Shown here piece by piece: positions 1-5,008 of a DNA stretch of 5,008 nucleotides. The DNA is taken from positions 1-5,008 of the forward strand of contig JACORX010000064.1 of NCBI GenBank assembly GCA_016179165.1, read 5' to 3'. Made by a program: the position numbers and the translations under genes. The stretch comes from Candidatus Rokuibacteriota bacterium (lineage in GTDB: Bacteria > Methylomirabilota > Methylomirabilia > Rokubacteriales > CSP1-6). Each line of letters begins with the position of its first letter. The first letter of the stretch is position 1. The notes under the pieces were generated by a model. The model did no database searches. It was given only the letters and a program-made list of their open reading frames with translations, and had not been told where the DNA came from.

Positions 1-216
1 CCCGGGTGCCTGCGCTTCAACGTCCTCCAGGACGCGCAGGATGAGAACGTCTACTATTTCTACGAGGTCTACAAGGATGAGGCCGCGATCGAAGCCCACC
101 GCGCGGCGCCGCACAACGCGGTCTGGAAGGCCGTCGCCGACACGCTGGACGGGCCGACCGAGGCGACCCGCTGCCGGACCGTGTTCCCTGCGGCGCGCGC
201 GTACTGGGGTAAGTAA
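1..216 (+). CDS. ABM-domain (quinol monooxygenase-like) protein, C-terminal part
   Basis: The frame is open from the first base to a TAA at 214-216 and gives 71 residues; the N-terminus lies outside the window. The segment PGCLRFNVLQD (residues 1-11), then YYFYEVYKDEAAIEAHRAA (19-37) and PHNAVW (38-43), is the characteristic second half of the small ferredoxin-like ABM fold: a strand, the 'YEVY.DEAA...H..' strand-helix segment, and the 'phf..w' helix. Complete members are about 95-110 residues, so roughly 25-40 residues are missing. The family includes cofactor-free monooxygenases acting on quinols or polyketides (YgiN type) and many members of unknown substrate, usually dimeric and cytoplasmic. 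It faces the minus-strand operon convergently, so there is no reason from layout to assign it to the same pathway. Family assignment is firm; substrate is unknown. Confidence 0.85.
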   Translation, partial: PGCLRFNVLQDAQDENVYYFYEVYKDEAAIEAHRAAPHNAVWKAVADTLDGPTEATRCRTVFPAARAYWGK

Positions 217-378
217 GGGCGATGGGCAAGGTGGTCTCCGCGGCGTCCGAACGAGCTGGGCGGCTCGCTCCACGTGCCGATCTCCATCCCCGGTCTGGGC
301 GAGCACTGAGCGCACCGCCGGCCGCGAGGTCGCGCTAGCCTGCGCCATTCACGAACGCGTGTTCACGCATAGCCCGAG
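217..378. other. convergent intergenic spacer without a recognised gene
   Basis: This 162-base stretch lies between the stop of the ABM gene on the plus strand and the stop of the CoA-transferase on the minus strand. A bidirectional terminator would be expected here. I see only short hairpins, for example CGAGC (252-256) with GCTCG (263-267), and a 4-bp GAAC/GTTC stem around 354-365, none followed by a T-run on either strand. No tRNA, repeat or promoter was recognised. Termination may be factor-dependent. Confidence 0.6.
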
Positions 379-1599
379 CTACGGCGCTTCGACGGCGCGG
401 GAAGCCAGGAGCGCAACGATCCGCTCCTCCTCGTAGCCCAGGAGATTCGCGAGCACGTCGCGCGTGTGCTCGCCGACGCGATGCGGAGCCGGGCCCAGGG
501 GGTGGACCGGCTGTCCGTCGAGGTGGTAGGGACTGGCCGTCACGCGTACCTCCCCGCGCGCCGGATGCGACAGCGCCGGGAAGAACTTCCGCTCGGCAAG
601 CTGGGGCGCCGCGATGACTTCGGCCGGGTGCAGGACCGGCGCGCAGGGCAGCCGCGCCTTCGTGAGCACGTCGATCGCCGCCTCCACGCTCGAAAAGTCG
701 TCGAGCCATCGGCCGATCACCGCGCGGAGGGCGCGCCAATTCTCGCGGCGCGCCTCCGCCGTCGAGAAGCGCACATCGATCCCCATTTCCGGACGCTCCA
801 TCACCTTGAGCAGCCTCGGCCACAGCTCGGGCCCGCCGACGACCTGAAAGGCCAGGTAGCGGGCCCCTATCTTGTGGACCACCATGCCGGGCCTCGGATT
901 ACCCTGCTCCATGCCGCCGTTGAGAACGGCCCCGAAGGTCACGCTGTCAGAGGCCACGAGCGCCTCGAGCATCGAGACGTCCAGGTGCGCGCCGCGTCCC
1001 GTGCGCGCCCGCCGCCAGAGCGCGCCCAGGATGGCGGTGGAGGCATGGGTCGCGGCCAGCATGTCGGCGGCCTGGAGGTTCGAGGCCCGCGGGTTCGGCT
1101 CGTCGCCCTGCTCGAGGTGCATGAGCCCGGACATGGCGTTGATGGTGTGGGCGAAGGCCGGGCGGAGCCGCCACGGGCCCGTCTGCCCGAAGCCCGAGAT
1201 GGAGCAGTAGACGATGTCAGGGTTCACCAGGCGGACCGCTCCGTAGTCGCAGCCGAGCCGGGCGACCACGCCCGGCGTGAAGTTCTCGATGAAAACGTCG
1301 GCGCGGCGGGCGAGGTCGAGCACCACGCGGCGGCCCTCGGCGTGGGACAGGTCCACCGCCACGCTCTCCTTGCCCGCATTGACGCGTGTGAAATACGTGC
1401 TCTGGTCGTCGCGGCCGGGCTCGAGCTGATGCGGGTTGTGGCGCGTCTCCTCGCCGGGGCCCGGCCGCTCGATCTTGATGACGCGAGCGCCCATGTCGGC
1501 CAGCAGGCGCGTGCAGTACGGGCCCGCGAGAACGCGGGTGAGATCGAGGATCAGCAGGCCGCTCAGCGGGAGAGGATCGTCCGGCGCCGCCGCCGGCAT
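379..1599 (-). CDS. class III (CaiB/BaiF family) CoA-transferase
   Basis: This is a complete 406-residue protein, within the usual 380-430 range. It starts at ATG 1599-1597 behind a strong GGAGGAG with a 6-base spacer, and stops at TAG 381-379. The N-terminus LSGLLILDLTRVLAGPYCT (12-30) followed by LLADMGARVIKIERPGPGE (32-50) is the family signature that binds CoA. VNAGKESVAVDL (73-84), ADVFIENFTPGV (100-111) and SGFGQTGP (135-142) are also standard. D179 in LQAADMLAA fits the catalytic aspartate that forms the mixed anhydride and acyl-CoA intermediates in formyl-CoA transferase. GARTGRG-like sequence RARTGRGAHLDVSMLEAL (197-214) follows. Members move CoA from an acyl-CoA donor to a carboxylic acid, in the cytoplasm, usually as interlocked dimers. 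Substrate specificity (formate/oxalate, carnitine, bile acid, aromatic or dicarboxylic acids) cannot be read from these residues. It is the last gene of the four-gene operon, one base after the SDR stop, so its translation is probably coupled to the SDR. Confidence 0.95.
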   Translation of the reverse strand: MPAAAPDDPLPLSGLLILDLTRVLAGPYCTRLLADMGARVIKIERPGPGEETRHNPHQLEPGRDDQSTYFTRVNAGKESVAVDLSHAEGRRVVLDLARRADVFIENFTPGVVARLGCDYGAVRLVNPDIVYCSISGFGQTGPWRLRPAFAHTINAMSGLMHLEQGDEPNPRASNLQAADMLAATHASTAILGALWRRARTGRGAHLDVSMLEALVASDSVTFGAVLNGGMEQGNPRPGMVVHKIGARYLAFQVVGGPELWPRLLKVMERPEMGIDVRFSTAEARRENWRALRAVIGRWLDDFSSVEAAIDVLTKARLPCAPVLHPAEVIAAPQLAERKFFPALSHPARGEVRVTASPYHLDGQPVHPLGPAPHRVGEHTRDVLANLLGYEEERIVALLASRAVEAP

Positions 1600-1600
1600 G

Positions 1601-2437
1601 TCAGGCTCCTCCCTCTCCCCCGGCCAGGGGGCTGGCGAGCCTGGCCAGGGGAGAGACCATGGTCAGGCCGCCGTCGAGCAGGATCGTCTGGCCGGTGAGG
1701 AAGCCCGCGCCGTCGGAGACGATCCACGCGACGCAGTCGGCCACGTCCTCCACGGTGCCGCTTCGCCGCACCGGGGTTCTCGCCGCGAGGGCCGCCATCG
1801 TCGCCTCATAGTCGCGCCCGAGCCCCCGTTCGATGTAGAGCCTCGATGAATCCGTGCTGATCATGCCCGGGTTGACGCCGTTGACCGTGATGCCCTCAGG
1901 TCCGAGCTCGAGTGCCAAGGACCGCACCAGGCTCTCGACGGCGGCCTTGGCGCCGCCCAGCAGGCCGTGGCCCGGCATGGCCTGGAAGGAATCGATGCCC
2001 GAGACCGCGACGATGCGGCCGGCGCGCCCGCGCATGAGCGGCATCACCGCCTGGATTGCGGCAATGAACGAGTCCACAGAGATCGCGAAGGTGCGGCGGA
2101 CGTTGTCCGCCTTCTGTTCCAGCATGGGGCGGAAGGAGGTGGCCGCGGCGTTCGCGACGAAGATATCGACGCGGCCGAAGGCCTCGCCGACGCGCTCGAA
2201 GACTGGCGGAACGTGCGACGGCTGGCCGAGCTCGAGCGGGAGCGCCAAGCCCTTGACGCCCTCGCGCTCGATCTCCTCGACGACTTGGGCCGCGAGCTCG
2301 GCGCTGCGCCGGTAGGTCAGCACGCAGTGGGCGCCGTCGCGCGCGAGCCGGAGCGCGATGCCGCGGCCGATACCGCGCGTGCCCCCCGTGATGACGGCCA
2401 CGCGGCCGTCAAGCGGTCTCGTCGGCGCCGGCGCCAT
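1601..2437 (-). CDS. FabL-like short-chain dehydrogenase/reductase with atypical active site
   Basis: The protein has 278 residues (SDR family about 250-280). The start is ATG 2437-2435, which overlaps the stop of the M20 gene by one base (TGATG); the frame stays open further upstream but that part is a shadow of the M20 gene. The Rossmann signature TGGTRGIG (17-24) binds NAD(P)H, with Y42-R43-R44 after strand 2 suggesting NADPH. NAAA (96-99), FGRVDIFVANAA (87-98), ITVNGVNPGMIST (183-195) and FLTGQTILLDGG (246-257) are family landmarks. The overall pattern most resembles FabL-type enoyl-ACP reductases. S146 and K164 are present, but the catalytic Tyr is not: position 160 (YxxxK spacing) is Leu and position 157 (YxxxxxxK spacing) is His; the tetrad Asn position is S120. 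Reduction or oxidation of an acyl thioester or ketone is possible, but activity is uncertain. The tail 262-278 comes from an inverted repeat. Only a weak ribosome binding site precedes it, so expression probably relies on reinitiation after the M20 gene. Confidence 0.92.
   Translation of the reverse strand: MAPAPTRPLDGRVAVITGGTRGIGRGIALRLARDGAHCVLTYRRSAELAAQVVEEIEREGVKGLALPLELGQPSHVPPVFERVGEAFGRVDIFVANAAATSFRPMLEQKADNVRRTFAISVDSFIAAIQAVMPLMRGRAGRIVAVSGIDSFQAMPGHGLLGGAKAAVESLVRSLALELGPEGITVNGVNPGMISTDSSRLYIERGLGRDYEATMAALAARTPVRRSGTVEDVADCVAWIVSDGAGFLTGQTILLDGGLTMVSPLARLASPLAGGEGGA
1606..1612 (-). promoter_or_regulatory. ribosome binding site of the CoA-transferase gene
   Basis: On the minus strand GGAGGAG lies 6 bases before ATG 1599, inside the last codons of the SDR. 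It fixes the start codon and directly follows the 3' arm of the inverted repeat at 1613-1655, so access to it could depend on whether that stem is folded or opened by ribosomes finishing the SDR. Confidence 0.75.
1613..1655 (-). repeat. REP-like inverted repeat (hairpin) inside the SDR 3' end
   Basis: Arms 1613-1628 and 1640-1655 are 16 bases each and complementary with one exception (1621 versus 1647), which is a G-U pair in the minus-strand transcript. The loop is 11 bases (1629-1639). In the mRNA this is a very GC-rich stem ending one base position before the GGAGGAG of the next gene. There is no following U-run, so it is not a typical intrinsic terminator, and a downstream co-transcribed gene starts within 14 bases. 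It encodes most of the tail SPLARLASPLAGGEGGA of the SDR. CCTCTCCCC...GGGGAGAG palindromes of this style are common dispersed intergenic elements in high-GC genomes; whether this one is repeated elsewhere in the genome cannot be seen here. Confidence 0.75.
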
Positions 2438-3780
2438 CAGGCCAGGAAGTCTCGGCAGAGCGCTTCCCACATGGTGGCCGACAGGCGGAGGCTCTCCGTG
2501 TCGATGCGCTCGTTGTTGCCGTGGAACATGAGCGGGTAGTCGGTGTAGGGGATGCGCCGAGAGTGCAGGGCGAAGCCGTAGGACGGCACGCCCTTCCAGC
2601 GAAAGAAGCGCGAGTCGGTGGCGCCGCCCGTGAGCCGCGGGATGATCTTGCTGCCGGGCACGAGCGCCTGCGTCACCCGGGCGAGCGCGTCCCCGAGTGG
2701 CGTGTGGAGGGACGTCGTCGAGCCTTCCTGGCCGCGCGGCGCCTCGATCTCCACCCGTGAGGCGAGGTCGCCCAGCGCCTCCTTCAGCATGGCGTCCACG
2801 TCGAGCGGGCTCACGCCGGGAAGCGCGCGGACGTCCACGTCGATCGCGATGCGGTCGGGGATGACGTTGATCTTCGATCCGCCGTGGACGACGTTCGGCG
2901 AGAAGGTCGTGTGGGTGCAGGCATGGGCCATGCGCGCCAGCCCCAGCGGCTCGAGGTGGCGCACGGCTTCCAGCACGCGGCCGGGATCGGTCAGCGCCGC
3001 CTCGAGCTCTTTGGGCAGCTCGAGCTCCGCCACGTAGCGGCGCCACTCGTCGAGGATCTTCGCCTTGGGCTGGTAGACGGCTACCCGGCGCACCACCTCG
3101 GCCGCGGTGACGAGCGCGTTGTCCGTGCGGAAGGGCATCGAGCCGTGGCCGGGCGTGCCCTTGACCACGAGCCGCCGCCAGTTGACGCCCTTCTCGCCGA
3201 CAGTTACCGGCAGCTTGATGCCCGAGGGCGCGGGGATGGGCACGCCGCCGCTCTCGGTGATCACGTAGTCGGCCTTGACCGCGTCGAACTTTTCGCGGGT
3301 CAGGTAGCTGGCTCCGTAGACGCTGCCGGCTTCCTCATCGGCCACGGCGAGGTAGATCAGCGTGCCGCGCGGCTTGAAGCCGCTCCTCGCCAGCCGCCGG
3401 GTAGCCACCGCCATGGTGGACGTGATGTTGAGCATGTCGGTGGCCCCGCGGCCCCACACGATCCCGTCCACGACTTCGGCGCCGAAGGGATCGCGCTCCC
3501 AGCCGGACGGATTGACGGGCACCACGTCGGTGTGTCCCATCAGCAGGAGCGTTGGAGCTTTGGGGTCGCTGCCGTCTATTCGAGTGATGAGGCTGATCCG
3601 ATCGGGCCCGGCCGCGTGGCGCTCGAAGGAAAGGCCCGAGCCCGCGAAATACGATTCGATCGCGTCGGCGTTGCGTTCCTCGTGGCCTGAGTCCGGCGTG
3701 CCGTCGTTCACGCAGGCGTTCCTGATGAGGGCGCACAGCAGCTCCGTCGCTTCGGTCTCGAGATCCTTCTCGTCGGTCAC
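2437..3780 (-). CDS. M20 family metallopeptidase/amidohydrolase (ArgE/DapE/CPG2-like)
   Basis: This 447-residue protein starts at GTG 3780-3778, with GAGGAG 5 bases upstream, and ends at TGA 2439-2437. All di-zinc residues of the family are visible: H83 and D85 in LLLMGHTDVVP (78-88), bridging D115 in GRGATDML (110-117), general base E149 and metal ligand E150 in ADEEAGS (147-153), E176 in ITESGG (174-179), and H420 in MFHGNNERID (418-427). GHGSMP (211-216) in the inserted dimerisation domain (about 190-320) carries H212, which reaches the partner's active site in relatives. GGATDSRFF (385-393) is the C-terminal substrate-carboxylate region. No signal peptide is present, so it is cytoplasmic. 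The family hydrolyses amide bonds of N-acyl amino acids, dipeptides, succinyl-diaminopimelate or folate-type compounds; its length and the ACDPD-like features fit the larger peptidase/aminoacylase branch rather than DapE. Its place between a flavoprotein and an SDR suggests a catabolic amidase role, which is an inference. Confidence 0.95.
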   Translation of the reverse strand: MTDEKDLETEATELLCALIRNACVNDGTPDSGHEERNADAIESYFAGSGLSFERHAAGPDRISLITRIDGSDPKAPTLLLMGHTDVVPVNPSGWERDPFGAEVVDGIVWGRGATDMLNITSTMAVATRRLARSGFKPRGTLIYLAVADEEAGSVYGASYLTREKFDAVKADYVITESGGVPIPAPSGIKLPVTVGEKGVNWRRLVVKGTPGHGSMPFRTDNALVTAAEVVRRVAVYQPKAKILDEWRRYVAELELPKELEAALTDPGRVLEAVRHLEPLGLARMAHACTHTTFSPNVVHGGSKINVIPDRIAIDVDVRALPGVSPLDVDAMLKEALGDLASRVEIEAPRGQEGSTTSLHTPLGDALARVTQALVPGSKIIPRLTGGATDSRFFRWKGVPSYGFALHSRRIPYTDYPLMFHGNNERIDTESLRLSATMWEALCRDFLA

Positions 3781-3785
3781 GGGGT

Positions 3786-3791
3786 CTCCTC
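3786..3791 (-). promoter_or_regulatory. ribosome binding site supporting the GTG start of the M20 gene
   Basis: GAGGAG on the minus strand lies in the 16-base gap between the flavoprotein stop (3797) and GTG 3780, with a 5-base spacer (ACCCC). There is no ATG nearby in frame, so this site decides for GTG as the start. Confidence 0.75.
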
Positions 3792-3796
3792 GGGTC

Positions 3797-4801
3797 TCAG
3801 TGGTTGCCGCCCAGGCGGTGAAGCGTGGCCGCGGCCTCGGCGATCATCTGCTCGATCAGCTCCCGCGCGGGCACGATCTCGCTGATGAGCCCCGCGCTCT
3901 GGCCGCAGGCGGCGTGGCCGTTCTCGATGTCACCCTCCTCGCGCGCCCGGATGGCGGCGGGGAAGCCCACCCGCTGCGCCTGGAGCGGGAAGGGCAGGAT
4001 CTCGGCGGTACGCTTCTCCCACTCGCGCGTGAAGTCGTTGCGGATCGCGCGGCAGGGTTTGCCGGTGGCGCCGCGATGAACCACCGTGCCTTCTTCGTCG
4101 ATGGCGACGATCTTCTTCTTGTAGTTGTCGTGGCCGTAGGCTTCGTGGGTGGCGATGAAGCGCGTGCCCATCCAGACGCCGACGGCGCCCAGCGCCAGCG
4201 TGGCGGCAAGCCCGCGCCCGTCGGCGACACCGCCGGCCGCCACGACGGGAACGGGCGCCACCGCGTCCACCGCCGCCGGGATCAGCACCATGCCGCCGAT
4301 GCGGCCGGTGTGCCCTCCGGCCTCGTGGCCTTGAGCAATAACCACGTCTACTCCGTTCGCGGCGTGGTCCCGCGCCTGCTTGACGTTGCCGCAGAGGGCC
4401 ATGACCTTGATGCCGAGCCGATGGGCCTGGGAGGTGACGGGGCCGGGATTGCCGAGGCCGGCGATGAGCACCGGCACGCGCTCCTCGAGGGCCACGTCTA
4501 TCCAGCCCTTGACCTGGTCGGTGAATTGCTCCACCTCGTCGCCAGCGGCGCGGATCGTCGCGAAGAGGACGTCCACGCCGAAGGGCTTGTCGGTGAGATC
4601 GCGCACGCGTTGGATCTCGTCGCGGAGATGTGCGGGGGTGCCGTGGGCCGCGGCGATGACGCCGAGCCCGCCCGCCGCAGACACGGCGGCCGCCAGCGAC
4701 GAGCGGGCAACCCAGCCCATGCCCGCCTGGCAGATCGGGTAGCGGATGCCGAGGAGGTCGCAGAGCGGCGTGTGAAGCGCAGAGCGTGTCTTCGTGGCCA
4801 T
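3797..4801 (-). CDS. nitronate monooxygenase / FabK-type FMN-dependent oxidoreductase
   Basis: Starting at ATG 4801-4799 the protein has 334 residues, normal for the family (310-360). This start is preferred to an in-frame ATG 21 codons upstream because GGGAGGA lies 7 bases ahead of it and the fold begins at about residue 10. It is a TIM barrel: IRYPICQAGMGWV (19-31) forms the N-terminal FMN site, AAGGLGVIAAA (42-52), KPFGVDVLFA (72-81), QGHEAGGHTG (157-166) with the likely catalytic H164, VVAAGGVADGRG (186-197) and MGTRF (211-215) bind the FMN phosphate. The C-terminal part (RAIRNDFTREWE, 251-262; GQSAGLISEI, 300-309) also follows FabK enoyl-ACP reductase II, as recalled from that family. 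Members oxidise propionate-3-nitronate or alkyl nitronates, reduce quinones, or reduce enoyl thioesters; the exact reaction cannot be decided. It is cytoplasmic and the first gene of the operon, 16 bases before the M20 gene. Confidence 0.93.
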   Translation of the reverse strand: MATKTRSALHTPLCDLLGIRYPICQAGMGWVARSSLAAAVSAAGGLGVIAAAHGTPAHLRDEIQRVRDLTDKPFGVDVLFATIRAAGDEVEQFTDQVKGWIDVALEERVPVLIAGLGNPGPVTSQAHRLGIKVMALCGNVKQARDHAANGVDVVIAQGHEAGGHTGRIGGMVLIPAAVDAVAPVPVVAAGGVADGRGLAATLALGAVGVWMGTRFIATHEAYGHDNYKKKIVAIDEEGTVVHRGATGKPCRAIRNDFTREWEKRTAEILPFPLQAQRVGFPAAIRAREEGDIENGHAACGQSAGLISEIVPARELIEQMIAEAAATLHRLGGNH

Positions 4802-4808
4802 GGTCGTG

Positions 4809-4815
4809 TCCTCCC
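4809..4815 (-). promoter_or_regulatory. ribosome binding site deciding the flavoprotein start
   Basis: GGGAGGA on the minus strand is 7 bases ahead of ATG 4801. The alternative upstream ATG at 4864 would place this site inside the coding region and would also put the start upstream of the promoter candidate's expected transcription start. Confidence 0.75.
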
Positions 4816-4835
4816 GCGGTTGGTGTGCGGGGGCC

Positions 4836-4864
4836 ACTATCGCACGCGGCGCTGCCGACGGCAA
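4836..4864 (-). promoter_or_regulatory. candidate sigma70-type promoter of the four-gene operon
   Basis: On the minus strand TTGCCG (4864-4859) is followed after exactly 17 bases by GATAGT (4841-4836). Each box matches the consensus at 4 of 6 positions, and TGC directly before the -10 box gives an extended -10. Transcription would begin near 4829 and leave a leader of about 28 bases holding the ribosome binding site. The -35 box overlaps a short dyad (TGCCGACGGCA, 4853-4863). This is an eye-read match in GC-rich DNA of an organism whose sigma factors are unknown. Confidence 0.4.
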
Positions 4865-4891
4865 CCGGGGAGGCCGCAGGAGCCGGACCGC

Positions 4892-5008
4892 TCAGCCCTT
4901 CAGCAGCTCCTCCGCGATGCGCTTGATGTCCCCGGCCTCGACCTGGCCCGTGTGGGTCTTCATGATGTCGCCGACGAGGCGCCCGACCTGCTTGGCGTCG
5001 GCGATGCC
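4892..5008 (-). CDS. GatB/YqeY-type C-terminal domain protein, 3' end only
   Basis: Reading the minus strand from the window edge, 38 residues run to TGA 4894-4892; the rest lies to the right. KQVGRLVGDIMKTHTGQVEA (6-25) followed by IKRIAEELLKG (28-38) resembles the end of the helical tail domain shared by the amidotransferase subunit GatB and YqeY proteins, with the 'G.vMk...G.ad...v...v.e.L' pattern. In GatB this domain helps bind tRNA; YqeY proteins are free-standing versions of about 150 residues with unclear function. The fragment is too short to choose between them. Its orientation is the same as the downstream operon, with a 90-base gap holding a promoter candidate, so it probably belongs to a separate, upstream transcription unit, though read-through is possible because no terminator is visible in the gap. 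Confidence 0.65.
   Translation of the reverse strand, partial: GIADAKQVGRLVGDIMKTHTGQVEAGDIKRIAEELLKG

Noticed and set aside
252..267. Small hairpin as a terminator of the ABM gene
   Set aside because: The stem is only 5 bp with a 6-base loop and no T-run on either strand.
217..309. Continuation of the ABM frame after its TAA, with GC-rich third positions up to a TGA at 307-309
   Set aside because: Considered as read-through or a gene remnant. The ABM fold is already complete at the stop, there is no start codon, and I recognise no homology in the 30 residues.
222..338. A 38-codon plus-strand frame after the ABM gene, starting ATG 222
   Set aside because: The predicted peptide is Arg/Ala/Pro-rich without recognisable features, and its ribosome binding site is poor. 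Length is expected by chance at this GC content.
466..1698. A 410-codon plus-strand open frame opposite the CoA-transferase
   Set aside because: Its product is Arg/Ala/Val/Glu-rich with no family motif, and it mirrors the codon bias of a clear minus-strand CoA-transferase with all its motifs. It is an antisense shadow typical of high GC.
1601..3046. Long reading of the SDR frame (481 codons) as a fusion protein
   Set aside because: The first ~203 codons overlap the M20 gene in another frame and are low-complexity Arg/Ala/Pro-rich. The SDR fold begins right after ATG 2437, which sits at a classic TGATG junction.
2884..3690. A 268-codon plus-strand frame opposite the M20 gene
   Set aside because: Composition (His/Arg/Gly/Ala-rich) and absence of motifs mark it as the antisense image of the well-supported M20 gene.
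4799..4864. A 21-residue N-terminal extension of the flavoprotein
   Set aside because: It lacks a ribosome binding site and overlaps the promoter candidate, while ATG 4801 has GGGAGGA at good spacing and starts just before the conserved fold.

Overview
The window is high-GC bacterial DNA that is almost entirely protein-coding. GC-rich third codon positions, long shadow frames opposite the real genes, strong GGAGG-type ribosome binding sites, one GTG start and enzyme types common in soil and sediment catabolism suggest a free-living high-GC proteobacterium or a member of a lineage such as Rokubacteria/Methylomirabilota. The lineage is a guess from general character; no phylogenetic marker is complete here.

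Layout, left to right. Positions 1-216 (+) hold the C-terminal part of a small antibiotic-biosynthesis-monooxygenase-like (ABM, quinol monooxygenase type) protein. A 162-base convergent spacer (217-378) follows, with no gene and no convincing terminator. Then come four tightly packed minus-strand genes, read from right to left: an FMN-dependent nitronate monooxygenase/FabK-type protein (4801-3797), an M20 family metallopeptidase/amidohydrolase (3780-2437), a FabL-like short-chain dehydrogenase/reductase (SDR, 2437-1601) and a class III (CaiB/BaiF) CoA-transferase (1599-379). Junctions are +16, -1 and +1 bases, so this is almost certainly one transcript with translational coupling. A sigma70-like promoter candidate lies just ahead of the first gene. 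At the far right (4892-5008, minus) is the C-terminal end of a protein resembling the GatB/YqeY tail domain, separated from the operon by 90 bases.

How the genes may work together: the CoA-transferase would activate an organic acid to its CoA ester, the SDR and the flavoprotein would do redox chemistry, and the M20 enzyme would cleave an amide or peptide-like bond. That fits a small catabolic operon for an unidentified carboxylic or acylated amino compound; the substrate cannot be read from the sequence. No mobile element, CRISPR array, RNA gene or defence system is visible.

Two points deserve a second look. The SDR keeps its nucleotide-binding motif, catalytic-type Ser and Lys but has no Tyr at either known active-site position. 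A 16-bp-stem inverted repeat lies inside the last codons of the SDR, directly against the ribosome binding site of the CoA-transferase.
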